Assembly (NCBI RefSeq): GCF_954871325.1
Contig: NC_088779.1
Location: 29,064,869-29,128,868 of the forward strand
Direction: 5' to 3'
Length of the DNA stretch: 64,000 bases
DNA from: Gordionus sp. m RMFG-2023
Taxonomy: Eukaryota > Nematomorpha > Gordioida > Chordodea > Parachordodidae
Part shown: in pieces, positions 24,526 through 36,330 of the stretch
Layout: each line of letters opens with the position of its first letter
Position numbering within the stretch: position 1 is the stretch's first letter
Made by a program: the position numbers and the translations under genes
The notes under the pieces: model-generated
Seen by the model: only the letters and a program-made list of their open reading frames with translations
The model's database searches: none
What the model was told of the DNA's origin: nothing

Positions 24526-24665
24526 AAATGAAAATATGTTTTTTTTTATAATAATAATTATAAGCATTCTTATATTAATAGCATGTCGGATGTTAGAATA
24601 TACTTGTTGAAATATTTAATAAATTTATTAATAGGTATGATTTAATTAATAATTTTATATTTATT

Positions 24666-25553
24666 GTGTTGATAATTTTGATAATAATATATTTTATTAT
24701 ATTGATAATTAAGGAGATTAATAAGAAGGGAATTAAAGGGCATTTTTCGGAAGTAAAAACAGAGAAAGAAAAATCGGATAAAATAAATAATTCTTTAAGT
24801 ATTAAGACACAAAATAATGAAGATAATCTTTTACATTTAGTATTACAAGAGATACAAAATAGGAATAGAAATAATATAGTGGAGGAAACTGATAAGATAA
24901 TTAATCCGATAATAGCAGAAAATAATTTAACATTTAAGGAAGTAGAAATATCGGGTCAAAATATTTTACATTCAATTCTTAAGGAATTGCAGGATGATAA
25001 ATTACATATAGGACAAACATTTTCGGACAATGGAAAATGTAATCATATAAATAAAGCTGTAGAAAAGAAGATAAGGTCAGGGGAGAGTATAGATCGAGAT
25101 AACACAACAAATATTTTACAATTAATTTTAAGTGAATTACGTAATAATAAGACAATGACGAAGGAAATAAGTATAAAGGAGATAAATAATAAGGTACTCG
25201 ATACAGGAGATAACATACAGGATATTAATTTTACATCAAATACTTTAAATATAATTGTAAAAGAATTAAAGACACAAAGGGACTTAATAAAGGATATGTC
25301 ACGTGATTTAAATAAGTTAATAAATAATTGCAGAATATGTGATCGTAGGGGTCATAAGGAACAAGATTGTTTTTATAATAAGAATAAAGTATTGGAGAAT
25401 ATGAGATGTAATAAGTGTGGTTATAAGGGACATACCGAGGATAAATGTAATGTTAATGAAAAAAATTTTTGTGAGGGTTTTCCAATTAGAAATTCTAAAA
25501 ATTTTAAATCTGCAATTTGTAATATAAGGGAAATAGACAATACATTAAATTAG
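24666..25553 (+). CDS. Gag-like protein with zinc knuckles and four internal repeats (Gypsy element)
   Basis: A 295-residue frame. Residues 1-17 are strongly hydrophobic (MLIILIIIYFIILIIK), which is unusual for a gag. Four similar short blocks follow at about residues 53, 97, 147 and 191: NLLHLVLQEIQ, NILHSILKELQ, NILQLILSELR and NTLNIIVKELK. Two CCHC zinc knuckles stand near the C-terminus (CRICDRRGHKEQDC at about 222, CNKCGYKGHTEDKC at about 249). Zinc knuckles are the nucleic-acid binding part of gag proteins. A classical capsid fold cannot be judged from this. The blocks look like amphipathic helices that could drive self-assembly; this is inference. Confidence 0.8.
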   Translation: MLIILIIIYFIILIIKEINKKGIKGHFSEVKTEKEKSDKINNSLSIKTQNNEDNLLHLVLQEIQNRNRNNIVEETDKIINPIIAENNLTFKEVEISGQNILHSILKELQDDKLHIGQTFSDNGKCNHINKAVEKKIRSGESIDRDNTTNILQLILSELRNNKTMTKEISIKEINNKVLDTGDNIQDINFTSNTLNIIVKELKTQRDLIKDMSRDLNKLINNCRICDRRGHKEQDCFYNKNKVLENMRCNKCGYKGHTEDKCNVNEKNFCEGFPIRNSKNFKSAICNIREIDNTLN

Positions 25554-25736
25554 AATTTAAACAAGATTAATGAGTTTAAGGAACGTCGTTGTTTTAAGTG
25601 CAAAGAAAATGGACATTTAGCTATTAATTGCCTTAATTGACTATATGAATCTAAGAAGTATAAGGAGGTCGAGAGACCAAATAATTATATTAATAATAAT
25701 AAATTATATCATAGTTTTAATAATAAATTTTATAAT

Positions 25737-28700
25737 ATGTTTTATAATAAATTGAATATTTATAATAGTAGAGGGTATTATGTTTATGATAAATGTAAAG
25801 TAGTTAGGGAATATGGGAAGGATCAAGCGATATACACGAGGGTAAATTACAAACACAATACGTACAAGTATAACGAAGGTATCAGGATGGTAAATTCAAA
25901 CAGCATTAAATTAAAAAAAAATTGGATTAAAAATATAAATAGAAGGGAAGATTTTTTTAAATGGGAAAAATATAAAAGATCAAACAATAATAATAATATG
26001 TTAATAATGAGGGGCAGTAAGGAACAATTTTCATGTCCTCGGGTTAACATTAAAATATATAATAAGGACATTGAAATGTTGTTCGATACGGGAGCTGTAA
26101 TTTCCATTATGTCTTATAAGACATATCGCGAAATTTGGCCTCAAAGAATCCTCGAAAAGGGGAATATATACGTCAAACAATTTGATGGAACTGAGATTAA
26201 GGTTTTGGGTAAATCCAGGGTTAGAGTAATGGTGAGTAATAGAAAAATATGTCTTAATTTATGGGTGGTTGAGAAGGAGGTTGAGACCATAATGGGTTGG
26301 GACTGGATCAATAAGATAGGATCACAATACAATTATTGGAATATTTTTACAGAAAGGGATAACATTTGTACTATAAAAGATAATGAAGTACATAATGATT
26401 TCAATACAAATAATATAAGGAATAAGGTAAGAGAATTAGAGGAGTCCAAATTAAGTAATAATTCGAAATTTTTCAATAATCAAGACTTTTATAGGTCTCA
26501 GGGTGAGATAAAATCAAAGAATAATGTTTCAGGGCGGAATAGTCCTGAAATTGATATACAAGATAATGAAAATATATTACATGATAATGATATAAGAGAT
26601 AAGAGAAATATACAAGATAATATTAAGACAACATTTGATAAATCAATAATTGAGCCAGAAGATTATGAATTAAATAAGGTTCATGAAACCATAGATTTAT
26701 TAATTAAAAAATATGAAATAATATTTGAAAACACTTTAGGATGTCTTAAGGATTACCAAGTGGACGTAAAACTCAAGGAAGGTGTTACACCTATTTTTTT
26801 AGGATGCCGCCGAGTACCTTTTGAATGGGGAAAGGAAGTTGAAATCGAATTAGACCGGTGGTTAAAGGATGGTATAATTGTTCCCATTGATTATAGTGAG
26901 TGGGCTACGCCTTTGGTTCCGATTAGAAAATCAAATGGAAAGTTAAGGCTTTGTGCCGACTTTAGGGTCACTCTCAATCCGTGGGTAGTGGAGGTTAAGT
27001 ACCCTTTACCTCGAATTGAAGAAATTTTAGCTAATTTAAAGGGAAGTAAATATTTCTCTAAAATTGATTTTTCCACAGCATATTTACAATTACCTCTTAG
27101 GGAAGATATACGTAAATTATTTACAATTACCACATCTAAGGGTTTATTTGCGTTTTGTCGATTGCCTTTTGGTCTTAGCGTATCAGCTCCAATATTTCAA
27201 CGCACAATGGCATCTGTTTTTCAAGGTTTAGAAGGGGTTTTCTATTATATGGATGATGTATTGATTACGGGGGTAACATCGGAACAACATAATCAGAGGT
27301 TAGAAGAGGTTTTTAAGAGAATATTTGAGAAGGGTTTAAAGGCCAGCAGAGAAAAAAGTGTTTTAGGAGTAAAGGAAGTAGTTTATTTGGGGCATACCAT
27401 AAAGGGGTTGGAAGTAAGACCTCTAGATAAAAATTTAAAGAATATAGCTAATTTACAACAACCCAAAAATAAGTCCGAAGTTCAATCATTCCTGGGTATG
27501 GTAAATTATTACCATAGATTTATAGGAGAATTTGCTAGTATAGCTGCTCCATTGTATTATTTATTAAAGAAGGGTATTCATTTTGAATGGAAGGAATCTC
27601 AACAAATGGCCTTTGAATTATTGAAACAAAAGATTAGTGAAGAGCCAATTTTAAGTTGTTTTAATAATGATTTACCCATAATATTGGCGGTGGATGCATC
27701 TAATAGGGGTGTGGGGGGTGCTTTATTACATGTAATAAATGATATGGAGAGACCTATTTTATTTTTTTCAAGAGTTTTTCATGATGCAGAAACCAGATAT
27801 TCAGTGATTGAGCAAGAGGCATTAGCGGTAATTTTTGGTTTAACTAAGTGTAGGGAATATTTAATTGGAAAAAGATTTACAGTATATACCGACCATAAGC
27901 CGTTAATTCATTTGTTCAAGAAAAATAACAAAGAATTAATGTTATCACCTAGGCTTCAAAGGTGGTTATTATTGGTTGGTAGTTTCAATTTGGAGATTAA
28001 ATATCGAAGAGGTAGGGAAAATCATCTACCTGATATTTTATCCAGATTGGGATCTAACACTGAAATTTTTAAAATAAATAATATAGAATCTTCACAAGAA
28101 GATGAAACAATAATCCGTAATTTATCTCACATATTAAAAGGGGGTCCTACTACGTGGGATGAACTCAGGAAGCATAGTATAAGGGATAAGGAATTAAGAC
28201 AGGTAAGATTATGTTTAATAGGGACCATAAAGTGGAAGAATAATCTTAATAATTATAAAAGGATACAAACAGAATTATCTATAGTGGATGATTGTGTTAT
28301 TAGAATAAATCGAGCAGTAATCCCTAAAAAATTAAGAAATAAATTGTTAATAATTTTACATGCCGGGCATCAAGGCATTGAAAGAATGAAACAATGGGCT
28401 AGGGAATATATATGGTGGCCGGGTATGAATGAGGAAATTGAATATATTACAAAAAAATGTGTGCCTTGTAATACTTTTGCCAACATGTCACATAAGGAAG
28501 TAGGTAATATTTGGCCAAAAACAAGTCGACCGTGGGAACGAATACACGTCGATTTTTTTGATTTAAATAAAAGATCATATTTTTTAGTAGTAGACTCATA
28601 TTCAAAATGGATTGAATATGAGGAGGTACATGGTTTAACTACTAACATTGTAATTAAAAAATTACAAAATTTATGGGCAAAATTCGGGATTCCCGAAGTC

Positions 28701-29201
28701 TTTGTTTCTGATGGCGGTCCAGCTTTCATTAGCGAGGGTTTTAAACAATTTTGTGCTAACACACAAACCCAACATATTTTGGCACCACCATATCATCCTA
28801 GTTCTAATGGACAAGCTGAAAGGATGGTGGCTATTGTTAAGGGTTGGTTAAAGAAAGCCAAATATGAAAGGGGTGAAGTGTGGATTGCACAATTGTATTA
28901 TAATAATTCCAAAAACAGTGGAGGTTTTACTCCAACTGAAAGATTTTTGGGAAGAAGGACGAAAGTATTATTAGATCTTATAAAACCAAAATGTGATATA
29001 GATGTTTTATCAAATAAGACCAATGGTACATTATATCATATGGGTCAAATAGTATGGGCTAGATGTTATAACAATAAGGATAAATTATGGGAAAGAGGGA
29101 TAGTAATGGAAAATTTAGGAAAAAAATTGAATCGTATAAAATTTGAAAATGGGACGGAGGGTATTCGTCACCATGATCAAACGAAAATTAGAATAGAATA
29201 A
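25737..29201 (+). CDS. pol: Pol polyprotein: protease, reverse transcriptase, RNase H, integrase (Gypsy element)
   Basis: A 1154-residue frame. The aspartic protease has LFDTGA at about residue 115. The reverse transcriptase covers about 350-640 with LCADFR and YYMDDV (about 503). RNase H follows with LAVDAS (about 650) and YTDHKP (about 719). The integrase has an H-H-C-C zinc motif (HAGHQG to CVPC, about 875-910) and acidic residues at about 936, 991 and 1026, the last two 35 apart as in DD35E. A basic tail closes it. All domains of a working pol are recognisable in family order. The first methionine may not be the true beginning of the protein, since pol of this family is normally made as a fusion with or by read-through from gag. 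Confidence 0.95.
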   Translation: MFYNKLNIYNSRGYYVYDKCKVVREYGKDQAIYTRVNYKHNTYKYNEGIRMVNSNSIKLKKNWIKNINRREDFFKWEKYKRSNNNNNMLIMRGSKEQFSCPRVNIKIYNKDIEMLFDTGAVISIMSYKTYREIWPQRILEKGNIYVKQFDGTEIKVLGKSRVRVMVSNRKICLNLWVVEKEVETIMGWDWINKIGSQYNYWNIFTERDNICTIKDNEVHNDFNTNNIRNKVRELEESKLSNNSKFFNNQDFYRSQGEIKSKNNVSGRNSPEIDIQDNENILHDNDIRDKRNIQDNIKTTFDKSIIEPEDYELNKVHETIDLLIKKYEIIFENTLGCLKDYQVDVKLKEGVTPIFLGCRRVPFEWGKEVEIELDRWLKDGIIVPIDYSEWATPLVPIRKSNGKLRLCADFRVTLNPWVVEVKYPLPRIEEILANLKGSKYFSKIDFSTAYLQLPLREDIRKLFTITTSKGLFAFCRLPFGLSVSAPIFQRTMASVFQGLEGVFYYMDDVLITGVTSEQHNQRLEEVFKRIFEKGLKASREKSVLGVKEVVYLGHTIKGLEVRPLDKNLKNIANLQQPKNKSEVQSFLGMVNYYHRFIGEFASIAAPLYYLLKKGIHFEWKESQQMAFELLKQKISEEPILSCFNNDLPIILAVDASNRGVGGALLHVINDMERPILFFSRVFHDAETRYSVIEQEALAVIFGLTKCREYLIGKRFTVYTDHKPLIHLFKKNNKELMLSPRLQRWLLLVGSFNLEIKYRRGRENHLPDILSRLGSNTEIFKINNIESSQEDETIIRNLSHILKGGPTTWDELRKHSIRDKELRQVRLCLIGTIKWKNNLNNYKRIQTELSIVDDCVIRINRAVIPKKLRNKLLIILHAGHQGIERMKQWAREYIWWPGMNEEIEYITKKCVPCNTFANMSHKEVGNIWPKTSRPWERIHVDFFDLNKRSYFLVVDSYSKWIEYEEVHGLTTNIVIKKLQNLWAKFGIPEVFVSDGGPAFISEGFKQFCANTQTQHILAPPYHPSSNGQAERMVAIVKGWLKKAKYERGEVWIAQLYYNNSKNSGGFTPTERFLGRRTKVLLDLIKPKCDIDVLSNKTNGTLYHMGQIVWARCYNNKDKLWERGIVMENLGKKLNRIKFENGTEGIRHHDQTKIRIE

Positions 29202-29260
29202 TTTATATATATATATATAGAGCTGGGAGGGGGAAGGTATATATATTTATTTTTGCATTT

Positions 29261-29788
29261 TTGAAAGATTTGATGGCAAAGGTTTCATACTTGCATTTTA
29301 AGACACACATCATGAAGAATGTGATATTACCCATGAATTATTATCCGTTATCGATGAAGTGGGAGGATAGATGGAGACAACAAATGAAAGGAAACACGAG
29401 GATAACGTGGGAGAAATTGCTGGAAGATGAAAGAGAAGAAGAATGTATGTTGTCGAACAGATGTGATATAAGACGGACTCGTCAATGTTTTCGTTGTAGA
29501 AGGTGGGGACATGTAAAGATTCAGTGTCAAGGAAAGAGATTCAGGAATAGAAAGAAAAGAATACAAAGATGTGCCAAGGATAAATGTACAGAGATTGACA
29601 ATAGAGTGAATATAAGATCAGAGAAAGGAACATTACCGAGTATGACTAAAGATAAAGATATACTGATACAGAAGGAAGAAGAGGAATTATTGGGTGGAAT
29701 GAGAGGTGAATGGGAGATGGGGTATGTCATGAGTCATTTAGAAGAAATGACATTGTTGGAAGAAGAAGATGAAGATTATATACACTAA
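29261..29788 (+). CDS. Small downstream zinc-knuckle protein of the Gypsy element
   Basis: A 175-residue frame lying between the end of pol and the 3' LTR. It holds one CCHC knuckle, CFRCRRWGHVKIQC, at about residues 75-88, embedded in a basic region (RFRNRKKRIQR), and ends in a very acidic tail (LLEEEDEDY). Base use is clearly less AT-rich than in gag and pol. K02A2.6-like elements do not normally carry a third protein here. It could be a duplicated and diverged nucleocapsid piece, a captured cellular fragment, or an accessory protein. No membrane segments, so it is not an envelope. Confidence 0.65.
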   Translation: MKDLMAKVSYLHFKTHIMKNVILPMNYYPLSMKWEDRWRQQMKGNTRITWEKLLEDEREEECMLSNRCDIRRTRQCFRCRRWGHVKIQCQGKRFRNRKKRIQRCAKDKCTEIDNRVNIRSEKGTLPSMTKDKDILIQKEEEELLGGMRGEWEMGYVMSHLEEMTLLEEEDEDYIH

Positions 29789-29806
29789 GCCTTAATAGGG
29801 TGGACG

Positions 29807-30265
29807 TGTTGTAATAATAAATGATTATTCATAATTGTATTAAAAGTGTGGTAATATCGTAACTATCATTTAATTTTAATATTAATTAACTTTCTTATAT
29901 TATTATAATATATATATATATTATGAACCTGTTGTTAGCCATGTATTTTGTTGATTTTTGTGAAAAGAAATACAGTGGCAACAAAGGAAAATGATTTTAT
30001 TTTATTTTAATGGATTTTTGTAAGAAGATTTGATTTTTGGAAAAATTATTTACGAAATCAATAAAGAGACCAAGATCAAGAAAATATTTAGTTAGCAAGA
30101 AATATATCAAACATTAAATTAATCAAGGTAAGGAAATTTGCAATTTAATTTATTTTCAGTTTAATTTAATTTTCATATGAAATAACTTTTTATTAATTTA
30201 TTTATTTTCAATTTTCATATTAATTAACTATCATTTAATTTTAATATTAATTAACTTTCATATTA
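29807..30265 (+). repeat. 3' LTR of the Gypsy element
   Basis: Same length and practically the same sequence as the 5' LTR. It is preceded by a short purine-rich stretch (AATAGGGTGGACG) that would act as the polypurine tract, and followed by ATGGG, the right copy of the target duplication. Confidence 0.9.
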
Positions 30266-30270
30266 ATGGG

Positions 30271-33200
30271 GAGTTTAAAGAACGAAAAATTTGGTATTTT
30301 TTTTACAAAATGCACTTTTTCAAATATTTCTAGAAAAGATTGTGTTAGTACAATAATTTAAACTTTATTATATAGCCTAATAATAGATCTTTAATATCAC
30401 ATAAATGAATGTCATAAAAACTCAATAAATATTTTCCATAGTATACTAGTTGGCTACAACCATCTTACCATTTTTCTGCTGATCCAGTAGCACAAATATT
30501 TTTACAAACGATTAATTCAAGGCTTCGATAGATCAGTTTATGTTAGGAAATTTTTTCAAAAACCACTGTTTAGCGTTTTTCATATCTTAAAATTCAAGTC
30601 ATCTTTATTGAAAACCATTTTTTTAAAAATAATCATCTGTTTAAATGTAACGTTTAATAAAAAGAAATAAGAAGTAAATTTATACATGTTTGAAAGTTCG
30701 AATTTTGCTTGTCTAAGAATGAGAAGAATAATATAAATATTGGGGAAAATATAGGGAAAGCTAAGGTTATAAAAGAATAAGAAATGAATCTTGAAAAAGG
30801 AAAGAAGCAAATTATAGATTAGGGTTTACAAGAAAGAAAAAAAATGTTTAAAGATATGAAAGATTGTAAAATAATAATAAATATTGTTATTCATTATTTA
30901 TTATATTCGTGAAATCATATTTAGAATTTTTAATAGTTTTATTATAAAATTAATATCATATTAGATAATTATAAATTTTATAAATTTTAATAGATAGTTT
31001 TGGTTTATAATGTTGAAAGGTGTTTTTCGACAATCAAATTTATATGAACACCAAATATAAATTATAATATTTGGGCAATGCCTTTAATAGATGTTTAGAA
31101 ATGTGGGTATAGAAAGGTGATTTTTGACAATCAAATTAATACACCACAACACAATTTACACATAAAGTATAATTTTTTGTTATTAAAATCAATGAATAAA
31201 ATATGCAATTAAAATAGAAATAAAATTGATTATTTTTTATGAAAATTTTCGAAATCCTTTCAAAATTGGAATGGAAAATGATATACCTTTTTTTTTGCAG
31301 GAAAAGTAAAACAAATTTCTTTGTTTCGGGTCGCTGAGATATATAAAGTTGATTTATGATAAACGTAATTTAACCAAGTTGAAATAGCCAGTTTGTCTAT
31401 TTTAAAATCTATTGTTACCATATGAAAAAATAATAAAATAAGACAGAACAAATATTAATAATAAGTTTTAACATTTAATAATGCTATAACACAAAGTATT
31501 GATCTATAAATATAATCATTACTATGGTTATTAACGTCTTGAATAATGATAATATATATTTCCAACTACAATTAATATAAACATATAAGAGTAAATAATT
31601 TTTATATTTTTTGTCTTATGGTGCCATATTTTCAGCATTCTTCTGTCCTTCTGCTTGATTTTTGATAACTAGTTAAAATTAAATTTATTTAGTTATACTA
31701 ATATTAGAGTATTAAATTATTTTAAAGATATTTCACTTATATAGACATTTTTTTCGGATATTTTTTTATTATGGAATTTTATATCAATAAATATTGATTA
31801 AGATAAAAAATTACTTGTCACTATTATTTCATTAATAAGAGGAATTCCTAAAATACAAATATTTGATATATTCCATAGTATAACATCTTTTCTCAATTTA
31901 TCTTAAAATCTTCAACTTTATTTGATTCAAGAACATTTTTTAGAGATTTAACAATAATAAAAGTCATTTAAAGTGAGCTAGTTTTCATATATCATAATCA
32001 AATAAATATTTACCTGAAAATCCGAGCTTTTTTACTGGATTGTCTATATATATAATGAATCAATTATGTACATTCGTATATAGCGGCAGAACAGCAATTC
32101 AAATTTATATAACAATGTTAATATATTTATTATTGATATGGCGGTAAATTGGTATATTAACATTTTTTTAAATTAAATAACTAAAAATATTTATAACATA
32201 AATGGCACTAAATTTAACATCGAAATTGTCTTAAATTTATAGAGTAGATATTTTAAACATTCAGTAATACATTTTTTAAAAATGAGACCAATAAAATTAA
32301 CTGCTCAAAAATTTAAAGTTGGAAAATTAATATATTGAAGGGAAAAAAACAGATTGCTTAACATTATATTATATATATATAACAAAAAAAATTTATTAAC
32401 TGATAGAGATTGTATGTTCTATAATAAATTTATTTTTATTTTACCCGGTGCCGTAAAAGTCCTTGTCTCCCATGTATTATTATCTTCACCAGAAAAATCT
32501 TAATAATTTATTAAGGAAACAATAAAATTAAAATAATATTAAGTTCATAGTATGAACGTATATGTGATATCGAAATGATTAGCAATCTCTAATTATAATC
32601 TTTTATTGAAGAAGTGTTAAAACTTTAAAGACATCTTATTTTATCAGAAATGTATTTCAGCAAACACATAATACTACTTTCACAATAAATGTTGGATAAT
32701 TATCCTATAAATATTTTTTAAAACTTAGTTAAATTTATACCAATTTCCTTTTAATATTTTTTACATAAATTACTTATAAAACGATTTATGGTTAAAATTT
32801 TCTAAAATTTATTAAGTAGGTTTACTTAATACATTATGGCTCTTCAGAAAAGTCGAATATTTAATTTATTTTATTTCATATAATTTCGATCGAATCAAAT
32901 AGTCTATAATGTTAATTTAAAATTTTTCATTTTGTTCAAATATTAATAAACATTATTTGATGATTAAAAACGAATAATTTATTTTAATTTATTCTAATTA
33001 TTTAAAAATATAAAAAATAAATTTGAATATTTTATTTTATGAGAATCAAGTTATTGGAATGGTTGGAATGACATAATTGGAAATATATTCGTATTACAAT
33101 ACATTAAATAGCATGAATTCGCGGCGTATATAAACTACTCAAAAATACATCATCATGGGCGGTATCGCCACCAATTCGCACCAACAAAGGATTATTCGAA

Positions 33201-36179
33201 AGATTTGAATAATTGGGATTAAGTATAAATAGTTAATAAAAAATAATTTAATTATATCAGTACGAATAATTAGAACAATCCATGATTCAATTTGGGTTTT
33301 TTGAATAAGCTTATAATACCTTTCTGGAATATATATGGGGTCTAATAAAAATTATGCTAATCAAGATTGCAGTATACTTTCTTTATTTTTTATAATTAGA
33401 TAAAAATAGGATTCTTATGGAAACTACCCAAAAATAAAATGTGACTATGAAAAATATAATAATACCTTTTAAAAAATAGAAAAGTTATATTTGAAACTAT
33501 AAAAATTTTATCACCATCAAATTGTGTAGAAGGGGCATCACCTATATAAAAATTATTCTAACTTTAGTAATTATTATAAATGTGCTCTTCTTAATGAATA
33601 AATTCTAAGTAGATAAATTATTAAAATCTCTTATTTAGATTTCGATATTTATATTACTGACTAACCTGCTTGAGCTAAAATAAAATAGAAATAAAACATT
33701 ACTTATTTCAATTAAATACATAAAATTTAAATTTTATATATATTTATGAATTAGGTAAATAAAATAAAGATAAATATACTATTAATATTTATTTTTTTAA
33801 AATAATATTTGCATAAGAATAAGATTATGTTATTCTCATTTATCTTTTTAATTATAATAATTTCCATAATTAATTATTTTATAGGATGAATCAATGTATT
33901 ATTATATATACAAATATATAATTAGCTAGAATTAAACTATGACATAAATACTGTTAAGATAATAATTCCTGTTAAAATTTTTTACATGAAGATAAAAGTT
34001 AATTAAATATATCCATTATAAAAAATACGTTTATTAGTGTATTCAAACCATCGGTCAGACTTATTTAGAGACTTTAATCGTAGAAATTTCTTTGAGTTTT
34101 GGACATCTATAATTTATTTCTGCAAGTTTTATAAGTTTAAAGAAACAGTTAAATTATCTATGCCTATTTCAAATATTTTATTTTTTTATCCTTTTATTTA
34201 AAAATTTTGATTTTAAGTAGGGGTAAGTGCCTTTTAATAGCTATACCTTATTTTTAACCAATTTCTATCAAAATATGTCTTAAAAAATATTATTAAATAG
34301 GTCTGATTAAAATTATGATAAATTAAGCATGTTTAATTCTAAGAGCACCAAATTTATATTCTACCTAAACCGTTAATAGTATTATGATTTGAAGGTTTTC
34401 CATAATAATATAATTTTTGAAATTTTTTAGCACCTAATTTTTAAATTTAATCTAAATATTTTTTTTTAAATTTTAAAAAAGAATTTTATTAAAAAATAAA
34501 AAATAATTAGAAAATAAAAATTATGCTAGTAACAATTTGAATTTCCATTCTATAATTTTTAAATAATATTGAACAATTAACAAATGATAAGTATTTGACT
34601 TAATTATTTTATAATTAATATTTGTATATAAAGAAAGTATATGTTGATAATGGCTTAATTTGGGCCAATTTTTAAAAACGGATGATTTGGCATATGTTAT
34701 TAAAAATTCTAAATAAAAATTAACTTAGTCGCCAAATGACAATAATAAAGATTATAGGGAACCATTAGGTAAATATTTAATATTATTCTTTGTGGTCGGA
34801 AATTTGTGGAAATGTAAATAATTGGAAATAAATAAAAGTTACGAAATTTGAGATATGGAAAAACATAAAATTTATTAATAAAATCACAAAACCTACAGAT
34901 TCGATAAAGAAGCAATTAATTAAAAAAAACTCATTATAATAAAAACGTAACTCAAAGTGGAGTAGAAGGAATTCCTCGTAATAACTTATCTGACGTTACA
35001 ACGATGTTGGAGATAAAACCATTTAAAAGACGAAATCCTTCTCGCATAAGAAAACCCCCAGAGAGGTGTCAAATATAAGGGTAGAAAATTGTTGTGTTTA
35101 ATAAAGTAAATTAAAATTCAATTTAAATTTCGTATATTTTTATATTATTATTTATGTTTTGACCGTTTTGATAAAGTTTAAATTGAATAAAATATTTTAA
35201 TTTCAAGAATCTACTTTACTCCTATCAATAAAATATTTCACAATTTTAAACCTTCAATTTAAATGCAAATTATGAATAACTTTAAAAAGGGTCTTAATTT
35301 ATAATACAAAAATATCTTGTATGTTATAATTAATTAATTATAAAGTAATGCATGACTCACCGATTGAATCCCCTATAATGTAGAAAAAATGAAATATTAT
35401 TAAACAAAAAAATTTTATCATAAAGTTTGATTTTAGAAACTGATGAAATATGGATTCATCTTAACGAAAATATTACGTCATCCATTTGACGGTTGAGATA
35501 TTTATGGCTTCACATAGATTAGAGAAAATGTCTTTTATGAATCTTTAGATGTATTTTATATAGAAGTTATTTATATTGTGTTATTTATAGGTGATACTTG
35601 TTATAAAACTATAATTAATTAATAAAATAATAATTTTTACTATATAATTGACTTGCTACCGCCATCATTTGCTCTAACTATCTAAGTTTCATCATTTCTA
35701 TTGAATAACCTTCCATATTCCAAACTTCCTTTTTTCTATCCCCTATCCTTTCTCGTATTCTACATTTTTCACCTTTATTTATTTTACCTTTAAAATTAAT
35801 TATTTGCTACTACATTTTGACAACATATCATATCAGTAAATATTCAAATAAAGTAACCCATGACAGGAAAAAAAATTACTTAAGTATTAATTTAATTAAA
35901 CAAAGTCATTTAAAAAAATTTAATTAACCGGTGTTTTAATATATTAAAATTTCTTCAAGAATTATATTTTAAATATAATAAACCAATCAAATTTTAATAA
36001 TAGATTTTATTATTTATGTGCCTTGGATTGATATAATTATTAGGAATGAATAAAATATATATATTTTTTAGAAATATTCCTTCTTTAACGAATAGTTTTC
36101 AAAAAAAATTGATCTCTGAATGAGGCTAGCTAGACTGAAAAATGAAACTATTTTATTAAAGAAATATTTGATAATATAT
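30271..36179. other. Long AT-rich region without a recognised gene
   Basis: No coding frame with recognisable content and no RNA gene was found in about 5.9 kb. At 34330-34370 the minus strand carries words such as AAATTTGGTGCTC and AAACATGC that resemble part of the 0.7 kb tandem unit at 7-9 kb, so an old solitary copy may be present. The rest looks like eroded intergenic DNA. Confidence 0.5.
30330..30425 (+). repeat. Dispersed AT-rich repeat (partner at 40095-40182)
   Basis: TAATAATAGATCTTTAATAT and the flanking AATTTAAACTTTATTATAT reappear at 40.1 kb with scattered changes. The repeat is at least 80 bases long in both places. No coding content and no terminal structure. Confidence 0.6.
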
Positions 36180-36330
36180 TAATTTTATAACCAACTAACT
36201 TATAGAAATTTTTATAAATATATCTTTCTCTTCTATATTTTTAAAATGAATATTTTAAATTTAAAAAATTTTTCTTAATTAAATATGAAAATATAGTGGG
36301 AAGGACTATATTATAAAAACATTAAAAAAA
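36180..36330 (+). repeat. Dispersed AT-rich repeat (partner at 39430-39580)
   Basis: A block with AATATTTTAAATTT, TTTTTCTTAATTAAAT and AAAATATAGTGGGAAGG is matched at 39.4 kb by AATATTTTAAATTTTTTCTT and AAAATATAGTAGTAAC. Both sit in the same orientation, about 3.2 kb apart. They are two old copies of one unnamed repeat. Confidence 0.6.

Larger units (their letters stand above)
23720..30265 (+). mobile_element. Ty3/Gypsy LTR retrotransposon, K02A2.6-like
   Basis: A 6.5 kb element with direct repeats of 459 bp at both ends, flanked by the 5 bp target duplication ATGGG (23715-23719 and 30266-30270). The order between the repeats is leader, a gag-like protein with zinc knuckles, a long pol (protease, reverse transcriptase, RNase H, integrase), and an extra small zinc-knuckle protein. 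Protease-RT-RNase H-integrase order places it in Ty3/Gypsy; the RT wording is closest to the K02A2.6 type common in invertebrates. The repeats differ at one or two positions only, so the insertion is recent. It looks whole or nearly so, with at most about one break. No envelope-like protein was seen. Confidence 0.95.

Noticed and set aside
28370-28762. A 130-codon minus-strand frame inside pol
   Set aside because: Antisense to the integrase region; no motif of its own.
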